From contig NZ_CP026095.1 of NCBI RefSeq assembly GCF_004006295.1, forward strand, positions 92,501-152,500: a stretch of DNA of 60,000 nucleotides, given 5' to 3'. A model generated the notes under the pieces. That model did not search any database. It was given only the letters and a program-made list of their open reading frames with translations, and was not told the origin of the DNA. The first letter of the stretch is position 1, and every line of letters starts with the position of its first letter. Both the position numbers and the translations under genes were made by a program. Origin of the DNA: Peribacillus asahii. Its GTDB lineage: Bacteria > Bacillota > Bacilli > Bacillales > DSM-1321. Of this stretch, positions 34,670-49,443 are shown one piece after another.

Positions 34670-34708
34670 AGTAAAAGTGTGTTACACAAAGTTTGTTGCA
34701 AGTTTTTC

Positions 34709-34737
34709 TTGCTTATTCTTTGGGCTTTGTGTATAAT
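34709..34737 (+). promoter_or_regulatory. S10 operon promoter, downstream copy
   Basis: TTGCTT at 34709-34714, 17-bp spacer, TATAAT at 34732-34737. It gives a leader of about 125 nt. Confidence 0.8.
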
Positions 34738-34744
34738 AGACAAT

Positions 34745-35177
<433 letters not shown>

Positions 35178-35218
35178 TTCATATAAAAAATGAACAATTA
35201 CTCTAGGAGGTGTGACTA

Positions 35219-35848
35219 ATGACCAAAGGAATCTTAGGAAGAAAAATCGGTATGACTCAAGTTTTCGCTGAAAACGGTGAGCTTATTCCAGTAACAGTTA
35301 TCGAAGCTGCGGAAAACGTTGTTCTACAAAAGAAAACGGTTGAAACAGACGGTTATGAAGCAATTCAAATCGGTTTCGAAACAAAGCGTGAAAAGCTTTC
35401 AAACAAACCTGAAAAAGGGCACGTTGAAAAAGCAAACACTGCTCCTAAGCGCTTCATCCGTGAATTCCGCGGAGCTAATCTTGGTGAATACGAGATCGGT
35501 CAGGAAGTCAAAGTTGATATTTTCGCTGAAGGCGAACTAGTTGATGTAACAGGAATTTCAAAAGGTAAAGGTTTCCAAGGTTCTATCAAGCGCCACGGAC
35601 AATCTCGCGGACCAATGGCACACGGTTCTCGTTACCACCGTCGCCCAGGTTCAATGGGTCCTGTTGCTCCAAACCGTGTATTCAAAGGTAAATTATTACC
35701 AGGACGCATGGGCGGAGAAAAAATCACTGTTCAAAACTTAGCTATCGTTAAAGTTGATGTTGAACGTAATTTACTATTGGTTAAAGGTAACGTACCAGGT
35801 GCGAGAAAAGCCTTAATCAAAGTAACTAACGCTGTTAAAGCGAAGTAA
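35219..35848 (+). CDS. rplC: Ribosomal protein L3
   Basis: A 209-residue early-assembly 50S protein reaching into the peptidyl-transferase region. The start [15 protein letters not shown] and the loop [12 protein letters not shown] with [12 protein letters not shown] are family signatures. AGGAGGTG precedes the ATG. Followed by rplD after 25 bp. Confidence 0.98.
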   Translation: MTKGILGRKIGMTQVFAENGELIPVTVIEAAENVVLQKKTVETDGYEAIQIGFETKREKLSNKPEKGHVEKANTAPKRFIREFRGANLGEYEIGQEVKVDIFAEGELVDVTGISKGKGFQGSIKRHGQSRGPMAHGSRYHRRPGSMGPVAPNRVFKGKLLPGRMGGEKITVQNLAIVKVDVERNLLLVKGNVPGARKALIKVTNAVKAK

Positions 35849-35873
35849 TATTTAAGAAAGGAGGAGCATTAGA

Positions 35874-36497
35874 ATGCCAAAAGTTACATTGTTCAACCAA
35901 ACTGGATCACAAGTTGGAGATATCGAACTTAATGATTCTGTATTTGGTATTGAGCCTAATAATCACGTATTATTTGAAGCAATCATTATGCAACGAGCTT
36001 CCCTACGTCAAGGAACTCACAAAGTAAAAAACCGTTCTGAAGTTGCAGGCGGCGGACGTAAACCTTGGAAACAAAAAGGAACTGGACGCGCACGTCAAGG
36101 TTCTATCCGTTCACCACAATGGCGTGGTGGTGGTACTGTATTCGGACCAACTCCAAGATCTTACGCTTACAAATTACCGAAAAAGGTACGTCGTTTAGCG
36201 ATTAAATCTGCATTATCTGCTAAAGCATTAGAAGAGAACATCTTAGTTCTTGAAAGCTTATCTTTCGAAGCTCCAAAAACGAAAGAGTTTGTAGCAGTTC
36301 TAAATAACCTTTCTGTTGATACTAAAGCATTAGTCGTTACTAATGGAGTAGATGAGAAAGTTGCTCTTTCTGCACGTAACATCCCAGGTGTTACTGTAGT
36401 GGAAGCTGAGGGTCTTAATGTTCTTGATGTTGTATCACACAACAAATTGATCTTGACTAAATCAGCTGTCGAAAAAGTAGAGGAGGTGCTTGCATAA
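35874..36497 (+). CDS. rplD: Ribosomal protein L4
   Basis: A 207-residue exit-tunnel protein. The tunnel loop [23 protein letters not shown] (about 45-67) is complete and carries no macrolide-resistance change that I can see. In E. coli L4 represses the S10 operon; that role is not established in Bacillus. It overlaps rplW by one base (TAATG). Confidence 0.98.
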   Translation: MPKVTLFNQTGSQVGDIELNDSVFGIEPNNHVLFEAIIMQRASLRQGTHKVKNRSEVAGGGRKPWKQKGTGRARQGSIRSPQWRGGGTVFGPTPRSYAYKLPKKVRRLAIKSALSAKALEENILVLESLSFEAPKTKEFVAVLNNLSVDTKALVVTNGVDEKVALSARNIPGVTVVEAEGLNVLDVVSHNKLILTKSAVEKVEEVLA

Positions 36498-36781
36498 TGG
36501 ACGCACGCGATATCATTAAGCGCCCCGTAATTACTGAAGCTTCTTCAGACGCAATGGCTGAGAAGAAGTACACTTTTGAAGTTGATGTGAAAGCTAACAA
36601 AACTCAAGTTAAAGATGCTGTTCAAGAAATCTTTGGCGTACAAGTTGAGAAAGTAAACATCATGAACTACAAAGGGAAATTCAAACGCATGGGTAAACAT
36701 GCAGGCTACACTAACAAGCGCCGTAAAGCTATTGTTAAACTAACTGCTGATAGCAAAGAAATCGAGCTATTTGAAGCTTAA
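36497..36781 (+). CDS. rplW: Ribosomal protein L23
   Basis: A 94-residue protein at the tunnel exit where SRP and trigger factor dock. [13 protein letters not shown] at the start and [14 protein letters not shown] [27 protein letters not shown] near the end are typical. Translationally coupled to rplD by the one-base overlap. Confidence 0.98.
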   Translation: MDARDIIKRPVITEASSDAMAEKKYTFEVDVKANKTQVKDAVQEIFGVQVEKVNIMNYKGKFKRMGKHAGYTNKRRKAIVKLTADSKEIELFEA

Positions 36782-36788
36782 TTCATAA

Positions 36789-37637
<849 letters not shown>

Positions 37638-37646
37638 CGGGATTGA

Positions 37647-37976
<330 letters not shown>

Positions 37977-37993
37977 TGAGAGGAGGGCATCTC

Positions 37994-38335
37994 ATGCAAG
38001 CAAAAGCTGTCGCTAAAACAGTTCGTATTGCAGCTCGTAAAGTCCGTTTAGTTACGGATTTAATCCGAGGGAAACAAGTAGGTGAGGCAGTTGCGATTCT
38101 TCGTTTAACTCCAAAAGCTGCATCTCCAGTTGTAGAAAAAGTTCTTAAGTCTGCTATCGCAAACGCAGAACATAACTACGAAATGGATATCAACAACCTA
38201 GTTATTTCAGAAGCATACGTTAATGAAGGACCAACTTTAAAACGTTTCCGTCCTCGCGCTCAAGGTCGTGCGAGTGCGATTAACAAACGTACTAGTCATA
38301 TTACAATCGTTGTATCAGAAAAGAAGGAGGGATAA
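37994..38335 (+). CDS. rplV: Ribosomal protein L22
   Basis: A 113-residue exit-tunnel protein. Its beta-hairpin tip [24 protein letters not shown] is wild-type in outline. The ATG 37994 follows GAGGAGGGCATCTC; an in-frame ATG at 37976 overlaps the rpsS stop but lacks a ribosome binding site. rpsC follows within three bases. Confidence 0.97.
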   Translation: MQAKAVAKTVRIAARKVRLVTDLIRGKQVGEAVAILRLTPKAASPVVEKVLKSAIANAEHNYEMDINNLVISEAYVNEGPTLKRFRPRAQGRASAINKRTSHITIVVSEKKEG

Positions 38336-38338
38336 TCT

Positions 38339-39624
<1,286 letters not shown>

Positions 39625-39643
39625 TTGAATGGAGGTTTGCAGA

Positions 39644-39907
39644 ATGAGCGAACGCAACCAACGTAAAGTCTACACTGGCCGCGTTGTATCCGACAAAATG
39701 GATAAAACAGTAACAGTCCTTGTAGAAACGTATAAAAAGCATTCTTTATACGGTAAGCGCGTAAAGTACTCGAAGAAATTCAAAGCTCATGACGAGCTGA
39801 ATGAAGCGAAAATTGGCGATGTAGTACGTATTATGGAAACTCGTCCACTTTCAGCGACAAAACGCTTCCGTTTATTAGAAGTAGTAGAAAAAGCAGTTAT
39901 TATTTAA
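39644..39907 (+). CDS. rpsQ: Ribosomal protein S17
   Basis: An 87-residue OB-fold protein that binds 16S rRNA helices 7 and 11. The ATG 39644 after GGAGGTTTGCAGA gives [46 protein letters not shown] closes it as in other bacteria. Confidence 0.97.
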   Translation: MSERNQRKVYTGRVVSDKMDKTVTVLVETYKKHSLYGKRVKYSKKFKAHDELNEAKIGDVVRIMETRPLSATKRFRLLEVVEKAVII

Positions 39908-39928
39908 TCTATGTTCGGATTAAGCTAA

Positions 39929-40318
<390 letters not shown>

Positions 40319-40360
40319 TTGATAAATATCGTAAAAGCCTTTCAAGGAGGTGCGAAGCTA

Positions 40361-40672
40361 ATGCATGTTAAAAAAGGTGACAAAGTCGTAGTTATCTCTG
40401 GTAAGGACAAAGGCAAACAAGGTACAATCCTTGCAGCATACCCAAAGAAAAATCGTGTGCTTGTTGAGGGAGTAAACATCGTGAAAAAGCATTCTAAGCC
40501 ATCACAAGCTAATCCACAAGGTGGAATTATTAGTCTAGAAGCTGCTATTCACGTTTCTAATGTTATGCCGCTTGATCCAAAATCAGGTAAACCAACTCGT
40601 GTTGGATACAAGATTGAAAACGGCAAAAAAGTACGCGTAGCTAAAATATCAGGTGAAACTTTAGATAAATAA
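40361..40672 (+). CDS. rplX: Ribosomal protein L24
   Basis: A 103-residue KOW-type assembly initiator. ATG 40361 follows AAGGAGGTG and gives [20 protein letters not shown]. Upstream in-frame TTG at 40319 lies before the ribosome binding site and is not used. Confidence 0.97.
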   Translation: MHVKKGDKVVVISGKDKGKQGTILAAYPKKNRVLVEGVNIVKKHSKPSQANPQGGIISLEAAIHVSNVMPLDPKSGKPTRVGYKIENGKKVRVAKISGETLDK

Positions 40673-40700
40673 GTCATAAATGAAGGGAGGTAACTAAATA

Positions 40701-41240
40701 ATGAGCCGCCTTAGAGAAAAATACCAAAGCGAAATTACTCCATCTTTAATGGGTAAATTCAACTATCAATCAGTAATGCAAGTACCAAAGATCGAAAAGG
40801 TTGTTATTAATATGGGTGTGGGTGATGCTGTTGCTAACTCAAAAGCACTAGATGTTGCTGTTGAAGAATTACAACAAATCGCTGGTCAAAAACCTGTAGT
40901 AACAAAAGCAAAAAAATCAATCGCAGGCTTCCGTTTACGTGAAGGTATGCCTATCGGTGCGAAGGTTACACTACGTGGAGAACGTATGTATCAATTCCTT
41001 GATAAGCTAGTTTCTGTTTCTTTACCACGTGTACGTGACTTCCGCGGCGTTTCAAAAAAATCATTTGATGGTCGTGGAAACTACACATTAGGTGTAAAAG
41101 AACAGCTGATCTTCCCTGAGATTGACTACGATAAAGTGAGCAAAGTTCGTGGTATGGACATCGTTATTGTAACGACTGCTAATACAGATGAAGAAGCTCG
41201 TGAACTACTTACTCAAATCGGAATGCCGTTCCAAAAGTAA
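40701..41240 (+). CDS. rplE: Ribosomal protein L5
   Basis: A 179-residue 5S rRNA-binding protein of the central protuberance. [16 protein letters not shown] and [34 protein letters not shown] core are present. GGGAGG precedes the ATG, and rpsN follows after 21 bp. Confidence 0.98.
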   Translation: MSRLREKYQSEITPSLMGKFNYQSVMQVPKIEKVVINMGVGDAVANSKALDVAVEELQQIAGQKPVVTKAKKSIAGFRLREGMPIGAKVTLRGERMYQFLDKLVSVSLPRVRDFRGVSKKSFDGRGNYTLGVKEQLIFPEIDYDKVSKVRGMDIVIVTTANTDEEARELLTQIGMPFQK

Positions 41241-41447
<207 letters not shown>

Positions 41448-41477
41448 AACCCGAGTTTGGGAAGGAGGTAAAATAAA

Positions 41478-41876
41478 ATGGTCATGACAGATCCTATTGC
41501 AGATATGCTTACTCGCATCCGTAATGCGAACATGGTACGTCACGAAAAATTAGAAGTTCCTGCTTCTAAGATCAAAAGAGATATTGCTGAGATCTTGAAA
41601 AAAGAGGGCTTCGTACGTGACGTTGAGTTTATCGAAGACAATAAACAAGGTATCATCCGTATCTTCTTAAAATACGGTGGAAACAACGAGCGTGTAATTA
41701 CTGGATTAAAACGTATTAGTAAACCTGGTTTACGTGTATACGCAAAAACTGGTGAAGTACCACGCGTTCTTAATGGATTAGGTATCGCAATTGTTTCAAC
41801 TTCTCAAGGAGTTTTCACTGATAAAGAAGCTCGCGCTAAACAAGTAGGCGGAGAAGTATTAGCATACGTTTGGTAA
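41478..41876 (+). CDS. rpsH: Ribosomal protein S8
   Basis: A 132-residue central-domain 16S rRNA-binding protein; represses the spc operon in E. coli (not shown in Bacillus). Start [16 protein letters not shown] (an extra MV precedes it, as in B. subtilis) and end [26 protein letters not shown] are typical. GGAAGGAGG before the ATG. Confidence 0.98.
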   Translation: MVMTDPIADMLTRIRNANMVRHEKLEVPASKIKRDIAEILKKEGFVRDVEFIEDNKQGIIRIFLKYGGNNERVITGLKRISKPGLRVYAKTGEVPRVLNGLGIAIVSTSQGVFTDKEARAKQVGGEVLAYVW

Positions 41877-41906
41877 TACATTGTTACAAGAATGGAGGTG
41901 CACTAA

Positions 41907-42443
41907 ATGTCACGTGTAGGTAAAAAACCTATTGAAATTCCTGCTGGCGTTACAGTTACAATCAACGGTAGTGATGTAACTGTAAAAGGTCCTAAAGGTG
42001 AATTATCTAGATCATTTCATGCGGATCTTACAATCGCTCAAGAAGAGAACGTAGTTACAGTAACACGTCCTTCTGATTCAAAAGAGCACCGTACTATCCA
42101 TGGTACAACTCGTGCTGTACTTTCAAACATGGTTGAAGGTGTTTCTAAAGGATTCGAAAAATCATTAGAACTTATCGGGGTTGGTTACCGTGCTCAAAAG
42201 CAAGGTAGCAAGCTAGTTCTTAATGTTGGGTACTCTCACCCTGTTGAATTTGAAGCTGAACAAGGACTTGAAATTGAAGTTCCTTCAAATACAAAGATTA
42301 TTGTTAAAGGTATTAGCAAAGAACGTGTAGGCGCTCTTGCAGCTGATATCCGTGATGTTCGCCCACCAGAGCCTTATAAAGGTAAAGGTATTCGTTACGA
42401 AGGTGAATATGTTCGTCGTAAAGAAGGTAAAACTGGTAAGTAA
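41907..42443 (+). CDS. rplF: Ribosomal protein L6
   Basis: A 178-residue two-domain protein near the sarcin-ricin loop. [16 protein letters not shown] opens it and [26 protein letters not shown] closes it. GGAGGTG precedes the ATG. No anomaly. Confidence 0.98.
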   Translation: MSRVGKKPIEIPAGVTVTINGSDVTVKGPKGELSRSFHADLTIAQEENVVTVTRPSDSKEHRTIHGTTRAVLSNMVEGVSKGFEKSLELIGVGYRAQKQGSKLVLNVGYSHPVEFEAEQGLEIEVPSNTKIIVKGISKERVGALAADIRDVRPPEPYKGKGIRYEGEYVRRKEGKTGK

Positions 42444-42475
42444 TGTCGCATAAGTAAACGAAAGGAGTGACGTAA

Positions 42476-42838
42476 ATGATTACGAAGCTTGATAAAAACG
42501 CTACTCGTCAGAAAAGACACGCGCGTGTCCGTGCGAAACTTTCTGGTACGGAAGCTCGTCCTCGTTTAAATGTGTTCCGTTCAAACAAACACATTTACGC
42601 ACAATTAATTGACGATGTAAAAGGCGTAACTCTAGCAAGTGCTTCTACTCTTGATAAAGAGATCGGTACAGAAGCTACTAGCAATGCTGAAGCAGCTCAA
42701 AAAGTTGGCGAACTTATTGCGAAACGTGCTGTAGAAAAAGGTTATACAACTGTGGTATTTGACCGCGGGGGTTACCTTTTCCATGGTCGTGTAAAAGCAT
42801 TAGCTGACGCTGCTCGTGAAAACGGCTTAGAATTTTAA
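42476..42838 (+). CDS. rplR: Ribosomal protein L18
   Basis: A 120-residue 5S rRNA-binding protein. [39 protein letters not shown] start and the end [28 protein letters not shown] are the family pattern. AAAGGAGTGA precedes the ATG. Confidence 0.98.
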   Translation: MITKLDKNATRQKRHARVRAKLSGTEARPRLNVFRSNKHIYAQLIDDVKGVTLASASTLDKEIGTEATSNAEAAQKVGELIAKRAVEKGYTTVVFDRGGYLFHGRVKALADAARENGLEF

Positions 42839-42860
42839 TGGATAAGGAGGGACAAAACAG

Positions 42861-43361
42861 ATGCGTCGTATTGATCCTAATAAATTAGAACTTGAAGAAC
42901 GCGTAGTTACCGTTAACCGTGTAGCTAAAGTTGTAAAAGGCGGACGTCGTTTCCGTTTCACTGCACTTGTAGTTGTTGGTGATAAAAACGGTCACGTTGG
43001 ATTCGGTACTGGTAAAGCTCAAGAAGTTCCAGATGCGATCCGCAAAGCTATCGAGGATGCTAAGAAAAACTTAATTACGTTACCAATGGTTGGAACAACT
43101 ATTCCGCACCTTGTTAACGGACGTTTCGGTGCAGGTCACGTATTATTAAAACCTGCTTCTGCCGGTACTGGAGTTATCGCTGGTGGACCAGTTCGTGCAG
43201 TCTTAGAATTAGGTGGTATCCAAGATATTCTTTCTAAATCTCTAGGTACAAGTACACCAATTAACATGGTTCGTGCAACAATCGAAGGATTAAAGCAATT
43301 GAAACGTGCTGAGGACGTAGCTAAGTTACGTGGTAAATCAGTAGAAGAACTGTTAGGATAA
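42861..43361 (+). CDS. rpsE: Ribosomal protein S5
   Basis: A 166-residue mRNA-entry and fidelity protein. The spectinomycin loop region [15 protein letters not shown] and [23 protein letters not shown] are intact without visible resistance changes. AAGGAGGG precedes the ATG; rpmD follows after 13 bp. Confidence 0.98.
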   Translation: MRRIDPNKLELEERVVTVNRVAKVVKGGRRFRFTALVVVGDKNGHVGFGTGKAQEVPDAIRKAIEDAKKNLITLPMVGTTIPHLVNGRFGAGHVLLKPASAGTGVIAGGPVRAVLELGGIQDILSKSLGTSTPINMVRATIEGLKQLKRAEDVAKLRGKSVEELLG

Positions 43362-43374
43362 GGGGGGAATTCAA

Positions 43375-43554
43375 ATGGCTAAATTAGAAATTACCCTTAC
43401 TCGTAGCTTGATTGGTCGCCCTGAAGATCAACGCGTTACAGTTAACACACTGGGTTTACGTAAAATGCATCAAACAGTTGTTCATGATGATAACCCTGCG
43501 ATTCGCGGTATGATTACCAAAGTTGCTCATCTTGTTACTGTAAAGGAACAATAA
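43375..43554 (+). CDS. rpmD: Ribosomal protein L30
   Basis: A 59-residue protein. The reading starts [20 protein letters not shown] and ends [11 protein letters not shown]. It is preceded by GGGGGGAA at 43362-43369 and lies in the invariant rpsE-rpmD-rplO order. Confidence 0.96.
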   Translation: MAKLEITLTRSLIGRPEDQRVTVNTLGLRKMHQTVVHDDNPAIRGMITKVAHLVTVKEQ

Positions 43555-43585
43555 AAACATAACTCATAACAAGGAGGTGCCAACA

Positions 43586-44026
43586 ATGAAACTTCATGAG
43601 TTAAAACCTGCAGAAGGTGCTCGTAAAGAACGTAAACGTAAAGGTCGCGGTATCGGATCTGGTAACGGTAAAACTGCTGGTAAAGGTCATAAAGGACAAA
43701 ACGCTCGTTCAGGCGGTGGCGTTCGTCTTGGATTTGAAGGTGGTCAAACACCATTATTCAGACGTTTACCAAAACGTGGATTTACAAACATCAACCGTAA
43801 AGACTATGCTATCGTGAATCTTGATACGTTAAATCGTTTCGAAGACGGTACAGAAGTAACACCTGCTCTATTAATCGAGACAGGTATTGTAAGTAAAGAA
43901 AAAGCAGGAATCAAAATTCTTGCAAAAGGGAACATCGAGAAAAAGCTTACTGTTAAAGCTAACAAATTCTCTTCAGCTGCTAAAGAAGCTATCGAAGCTG
44001 CTGGCGGTACTGCAGAGGTGATCTGA
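43586..44026 (+). CDS. rplO: Ribosomal protein L15
   Basis: A 146-residue late-assembly 50S protein. The glycine- and basic-rich N-terminal extension ([20 protein letters not shown]) threads through rRNA. ATG 43586 follows AAGGAGGTG; a GTG at 43577 lies inside that site. The TGATG overlap couples it to secY. Confidence 0.97.
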   Translation: MKLHELKPAEGARKERKRKGRGIGSGNGKTAGKGHKGQNARSGGGVRLGFEGGQTPLFRRLPKRGFTNINRKDYAIVNLDTLNRFEDGTEVTPALLIETGIVSKEKAGIKILAKGNIEKKLTVKANKFSSAAKEAIEAAGGTAEVI

Positions 44027-45318
44027 TGTTTCGTACGATCTCCAATTTTATGCGTGTGGGTGAAATAAGAAATAAAATTTTCTTTACCCTGCTAATGCTA
44101 ATCGTCTATCGCATCGGTACATTTATTCCTGTACCGAATGTGAATGCCGATGTTTTCACAGCGCAGGAAGAGTTAGGCGTCATTGGTTTATTAAATACCT
44201 TTGGCGGCGGTGCCTTGCAAAATTTCTCCATCTTAGCGATGGGTATTATGCCGTATATTACGGCATCTATTATTGTTCAGTTGCTTCAAATGGACGTTGT
44301 TCCAAAGTTTACTGAATGGTCTAAGCAAGGGGAAGCTGGTCGTCGTAAACTAGCTCAATTCACTCGTTACTTTACCATTATTCTTGGATTTATTCAGGCA
44401 TTAGGAATGTCTTATGGATTCAATAGTATGTATAGTGGTTTAGTAGAAGACCCTAGCATTGGAACGTATTTGCTTATTGCGACTGTTTTAACCGCGGGTA
44501 CGGCTTTTCTTTTGTGGTTAGGAGAGCTGATCACGTCTAAAGGTGTAGGTAACGGTATTTCTATCATTATCTTTGCTGGGATTGTCGCGAGTTTTCCTAC
44601 GACAATTAATCAAATTTATGCTCAGCAGTTTGAAGATGCTGGAGAACAACTTTTCTTACGAATCGTAACCATGGTTCTTATAGCTTTAGCAGTATTAGCA
44701 ATCATAGTGGCTGTTATCTTTATTCAACAAGCACTACGTAAAATTCCGATCCAATATGCGAAGCGCGCTGCGGCAGGTCGTACACAAATGGGTGGGCAAT
44801 CTACTCACCTACCATTAAAGGTGAATGCTGCAGGGGTTATTCCGGTAATCTTTGCGATGGCATTTCTTATTACACCTACAACCATTGTTACATTCTTTGA
44901 ACAGAATAGTGTAACAGAATGGATTCAAAAGTCATTTAATTATACGGAACCAATCGGTATGATTATTTATGTGGCTCTTATTATTGCTTTTGCTTATTTT
45001 TATGCCTTTATTCAGGTTAATCCTGAACAAATGGCTGATAATTTGAAAAAGCAAGGTGGATATGTACCTGGGATTCGTCCTGGTCAGAATACACAAGATT
45101 ATTTAACGAGCGTATTATATCGTTTAACGTTTGTTGGCTCTATATTTTTAGCAGTCATTGCCGTTTTACCGGTATTCTTCATTAAAATTGCTGATCTTCC
45201 TCAATCTGCACAGATTGGTGGAACAAGTCTTCTTATCGTGGTTGGGGTAGCCCTTGATACGATGAAACAACTTGAAGCGCAATTAGTGAAACGCCATTAT
45301 AAAGGTTTTATAAAGTAA
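44026..45318 (+). CDS. secY: SecY, protein-conducting channel subunit
   Basis: A 430-residue membrane protein with ten predicted helices. Channel signatures are seen near the N-terminus (GGGALQNFSILAMGIMPYITASIIVQLL, plug and helix 2), and QQALRKIPIQYAKR forms the large cytosolic loop that contacts ribosome and SecA. The start ATG overlaps the rplO stop by one base. SecE is encoded at 17439. Confidence 0.98.
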   Translation: MFRTISNFMRVGEIRNKIFFTLLMLIVYRIGTFIPVPNVNADVFTAQEELGVIGLLNTFGGGALQNFSILAMGIMPYITASIIVQLLQMDVVPKFTEWSKQGEAGRRKLAQFTRYFTIILGFIQALGMSYGFNSMYSGLVEDPSIGTYLLIATVLTAGTAFLLWLGELITSKGVGNGISIIIFAGIVASFPTTINQIYAQQFEDAGEQLFLRIVTMVLIALAVLAIIVAVIFIQQALRKIPIQYAKRAAAGRTQMGGQSTHLPLKVNAAGVIPVIFAMAFLITPTTIVTFFEQNSVTEWIQKSFNYTEPIGMIIYVALIIAFAYFYAFIQVNPEQMADNLKKQGGYVPGIRPGQNTQDYLTSVLYRLTFVGSIFLAVIAVLPVFFIKIADLPQSAQIGGTSLLIVVGVALDTMKQLEAQLVKRHYKGFIK

Positions 45319-45364
45319 TGAGTTTTGGGAACGGATTGTTCCCAATGCCCATTATAGAGTTTGA

Positions 45365-46030
<666 letters not shown>

Positions 46031-46062
46031 TTCTACAAATCTTGTGGAATTTGCGAAAAAGT

Positions 46063-46091
46063 ATGCAATTTTTTTCGATAAAAGGTATAAT
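46063..46091 (+). promoter_or_regulatory. Possible promoter before the infA segment
   Basis: TATAAT at 46086-46091 with ATGCAA at 46063-46068 (17-bp spacer), the same element as before rpoB. A weak 8-bp hairpin (TTCTACAA/TTGTGGAA, 46031-46049) directly after adk precedes it. A promoter here would drive infA-rpmJ-rpsM-rpsK across the map remnant. Confidence 0.45.
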
Positions 46092-46157
46092 GAATTTCGC
46101 GGGCGTCAACGCAGTACTTCAAAATATCTAGCTTTTGATTTTTTCAAAATCTACAAA

Positions 46158-46530
46158 ATTACTGAAGAAACTAGAGCGACTCTAAAGGGTTTAAAGAGTC
46201 ATTATATAGAGGGTTGAAAGAAGCTTGCCAGGCGTGCGTCTTTCAAATATCTCCCATGCTATTCAAACCTATGTCGTGGTTCACTATTTCTCTTGAGTTT
46301 AGAGAGTATGGCTTCCACGGAATCGGTCAAGACTTACATGAGGACCCATAGTTAAGTTCCTCATTTCGGTCCACCTGATAAAGGTCCTCAGTTAAAGCCT
46401 GGTTTGGTAAACGCTGTTGTAATAAGTGAATACTATATGCAGATATGCACTGACTTTAGAGGATGATTGGACTGTAGTAACGGTTGACGGAAAGATGTGT
46501 ACTCTTTTAGAGTTCACCCATAGAGAAGGG
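46158..46530 (+). pseudogene. map: Degraded methionine aminopeptidase gene (map)
   Basis: Fragments of MetAP-I appear in the right order but in different frames: ITEE (46158) and YRGLKEA (46205-46225); NISHAIQTYV (46246-46275); EFREYGFHGIGQDLHEDP then a stop TAG (46295-46351); HFGPPDKGPQLKPGLV (46362-46409); [20 protein letters not shown] (about 46441-46500). At least four frame changes and a nonsense codon separate them. The N-terminal half with two metal-binding Asp residues is missing and the AIEP glutamate region is deleted. It sits exactly where map stands between adk and infA. It cannot give an active enzyme. Confidence 0.93.
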
Positions 46531-46542
46531 AGAATCACTTTA

Positions 46543-46761
46543 ATGGCGAAAGACGATGTAATTGAAGTAGAAGGCACAGTACAAGAGACTTTGCCAAATG
46601 CAATGTTTAAGGTAGAATTAGAAAATGGTCATACTGTTTTAGCTCATGTATCCGGTAAAATTCGTATGCACTTTATTCGTATTTTGCCTGGAGATAAAGT
46701 TACGGTTGAGCTTTCCCCGTATGATCTAACTCGCGGCAGAATCACATACCGATTTAAATAA
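46543..46761 (+). CDS. infA: Translation initiation factor IF-1
   Basis: A 72-residue OB-fold factor binding the ribosomal A site. It reads [29 protein letters not shown] and ends with [18 protein letters not shown] 46543 follows AGAAGGGAGA. The frame is also open upstream through the map remnant, so a fused reading frame exists, but a proper ribosome binding site and the full family length fix this start. The KOW gene (ybzG/rplGA) often found between map and infA is absent. Confidence 0.97.
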   Translation: MAKDDVIEVEGTVQETLPNAMFKVELENGHTVLAHVSGKIRMHFIRILPGDKVTVELSPYDLTRGRITYRFK

Positions 46762-46796
46762 ATCTGGTTACGCTCCGATCTGTATAAGGAGGTTAG

Positions 46797-46916
<120 letters not shown>

Positions 46917-46938
46917 TTAGAAGGAGGTGCACTCAAGC

Positions 46939-47304
46939 ATGGCACGTATTGCTGGAGTAGATATTCCCCGTGACAAACGTATTGTTATCTCATTAACATA
47001 TATTTATGGTATTGGTAAACAAACTGCGATCAAAGTTCTTGCAGAAGCAGGTGTTTCTGAAGATACTCGCGTTCGTGACTTAACAGAAGACGAATTAAAC
47101 AAAATTCGTGACATCATTGACAAGTTAAAAGTAGAAGGCGACCTTCGTCGTGAAATCTCTCTTAACATCAAGCGTCTAATGGAAATCGGCGCGTACCGTG
47201 GTCTTCGCCACCGTCGTGGTCTTCCTGTTCGTGGACAAAACACTAAAAATAATGCTCGTACGCGTAAAGGACCTCGTCGTACAGTAGCTAACAAGAAAAA
47301 ATAA
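46939..47304 (+). CDS. rpsM: Ribosomal protein S13
   Basis: A 121-residue protein of the 30S head that bridges to L5 and contacts P-site tRNA with its tail. [25 protein letters not shown] opens it; the basic tail ends [18 protein letters not shown]. The ATG 46939 follows AAGGAGGTGC. Next gene rpsK is 22 bp away. Confidence 0.98.
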   Translation: MARIAGVDIPRDKRIVISLTYIYGIGKQTAIKVLAEAGVSEDTRVRDLTEDELNKIRDIIDKLKVEGDLRREISLNIKRLMEIGAYRGLRHRRGLPVRGQNTKNNARTRKGPRRTVANKKK

Positions 47305-47308
47305 TTAG

Positions 47309-47716
<408 letters not shown>

Positions 47717-47732
47717 TCTTTCTGTATAGATT

Positions 47733-47761
47733 TTGTATTCCTGTCTATAATGGGATATAAT
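47733..47761 (+). promoter_or_regulatory. Probable internal promoter before rpoA
   Basis: TTGTAT at 47733-47738, 17-bp spacer, TATAAT at 47756-47761, in the 179-bp gap between rpsK and rpoA. It would give rpoA-rplQ extra transcription. Confidence 0.6.
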
Positions 47762-47895
47762 ACTAGGTTTGCGTTCTTACAGAATTATTAAATTTTCAGT
47801 TGTTGCGCACAGCGGGAACGTATACATGGGGAATTTCGGTTATAGTGATTAATCCCACTAGCCGGGGTTTTGACGTTTTGAAGGAGGGTTTATTA

Positions 47896-48840
47896 ATGAT
47901 CGAAATAGAAAAACCAAAAATCGAAACGGTTGAAATCAACGACGATACCAAATACGGTAAATTCGTCGTAGAGCCACTAGAGCGTGGGTATGGTACAACT
48001 TTGGGTAACTCCTTACGTCGTATTCTATTATCCTCACTCCCAGGTGCTGCTGTCACAGCTATACAAATTGATGGAGTTTTGCATGAGTTCTCAACAATTG
48101 AAGGCGTCGTAGAAGATGTGACTTCTATCATTCTAAATGTGAAAAAGCTTGCTCTAAAGATTTACTCCGATGAAGAAAAGACGCTTGAAATTGATGTTCA
48201 AGGTGAAGGTGTCATTACAGCGGCTGATATTACCCATGATAGTGATGTAGAAATTCTTAACCCGGATTTATATATCGCAACAATCGGTAAAAACGGTCAT
48301 ATGCGTATGCGCCTAACAGCGAAACGTGGTCGTGGTTATACTCCGGCTGTTCAAAATAAGAGAGAAGATCAACCAATTGGTGTAATTCCAATTGATTCAA
48401 TCTACACTCCTGTTTCCCGTGTTTCTTATCAAGTAGAAAACACACGCGTTGGACAATTATCTAATTTTGATAAACTAACGTTGGATGTTTGGACAGATGG
48501 CAGTACAGGACCTCAAGAAGCGATTGCCCTTGGAGCAAAAATTTTAACGGAGCATTTAAATATCTTTGTTGGTTTGACAGACGAAGCACAAAATGCTGAA
48601 ATCATGGTTGAAAAGGAAGAAGATCAAAAAGAAAAAGTTCTGGAGATGACAATCGAGGAATTAGATCTTTCTGTTCGTTCTTACAACTGTTTAAAACGTG
48701 CTGGAATCAATACCGTTCAAGAGCTTGCTCATAAAACGGAAGAAGATATGATGAAGGTTCGTAACTTGGGTCGTAAATCACTTGAAGAAGTGAAAGCGAA
48801 ACTAGAAGAATTAGGTTTAGGTCTTCGTAAAGACGACTAA
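47896..48840 (+). CDS. rpoA: RNA polymerase alpha subunit
   Basis: A 314-residue subunit. The N-terminal assembly domain includes [28 protein letters not shown] and the C-terminal DNA-binding domain (about 240-314) reads [22 protein letters not shown] 47896 follows AAGGAGGG; upstream in-frame starts would add an unmatched segment. Same length as B. subtilis. Confidence 0.98.
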   Translation: MIEIEKPKIETVEINDDTKYGKFVVEPLERGYGTTLGNSLRRILLSSLPGAAVTAIQIDGVLHEFSTIEGVVEDVTSIILNVKKLALKIYSDEEKTLEIDVQGEGVITAADITHDSDVEILNPDLYIATIGKNGHMRMRLTAKRGRGYTPAVQNKREDQPIGVIPIDSIYTPVSRVSYQVENTRVGQLSNFDKLTLDVWTDGSTGPQEAIALGAKILTEHLNIFVGLTDEAQNAEIMVEKEEDQKEKVLEMTIEELDLSVRSYNCLKRAGINTVQELAHKTEEDMMKVRNLGRKSLEEVKAKLEELGLGLRKDD

Positions 48841-48890
48841 TATCTATTACATGACATAATATAGAATTTCAACAAAGGAGGGAATCTCTA

Positions 48891-49253
48891 ATGGGTTACA
48901 GAAAGTTAGGGCGCACTAGCGCACAACGTAAAGCATTACTTCGTGATTTAGCTACGGATCTTATCATCCATGAGCGCATTGAAACTACAGAAGCACGTGC
49001 AAAAGAATTACGTTCTGTTGTAGAAAAAATGATCACTCTTGGTAAACGTGGTGACTTACATGCACGTCGTCAAGCTTCAGCATTTATTCGTAATGAAGTA
49101 GCTGATGCTGAAAAAGGACAAGATGCTGTTCAAAAATTATTCGCAGACATCGCTCCACGTTATGAAGAACGCCAAGGTGGCTACACTCGTATCTTAAAAA
49201 TGGGTCCACGCCGCGGTGACGGTGCACCAGTCGTGGTTATTGAATTAGTTTAA
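48891..49253 (+). CDS. rplQ: Ribosomal protein L17
   Basis: A 120-residue tunnel-exit protein. [24 protein letters not shown] opens it; [25 protein letters not shown] closes it. AAAGGAGGG before the ATG. Last gene of the superoperon, followed by a terminator. Confidence 0.98.
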   Translation: MGYRKLGRTSAQRKALLRDLATDLIIHERIETTEARAKELRSVVEKMITLGKRGDLHARRQASAFIRNEVADAEKGQDAVQKLFADIAPRYEERQGGYTRILKMGPRRGDGAPVVVIELV

Positions 49254-49265
49254 TAACTTTCGATG

Positions 49266-49317
49266 AAAAAGGGCAGGACAGATGATGAATAAACTCACTT
49301 GTTCTTTGCCCTTTTTC
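49266..49317 (+). terminator. Terminator of the ribosomal superoperon
   Basis: AAAAAGGGCA (49266-49275) pairs with TGCCC plus TTTTT (49308-49317) around a loop that holds a further GGACA/TGTTC pairing. A T-rich stretch follows. Confidence 0.8.
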
Positions 49318-49408
49318 TTTTTATATATGAAAATTTAAGTTTTTTTTGATTCATACTTGCGTTTAGTTCCGTAAAGATCATGGGGATATTGTCTATTTTC
49401 TTTACGAG

Positions 49409-49437
49409 TTGAATGATGCAATGTTGCTTTATATATG
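49409..49437 (+). promoter_or_regulatory. Probable promoter of the ecfA1 transcript
   Basis: TTGAAT at 49409-49414, 17-bp spacer, TATATG at 49432-49437. It places the start near 49444 and gives a leader of about 260 nt. Confidence 0.45.
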
Positions 49438-49443
49438 AAATAC

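Noticed and set aside
46426..46761. A 111-residue frame joining a map-like peptide to IF-1
   Set aside because: IF-1 has its own ribosome binding site and its full 72-residue family length from 46543. The upstream part is a remnant of map that happens to stay in frame.
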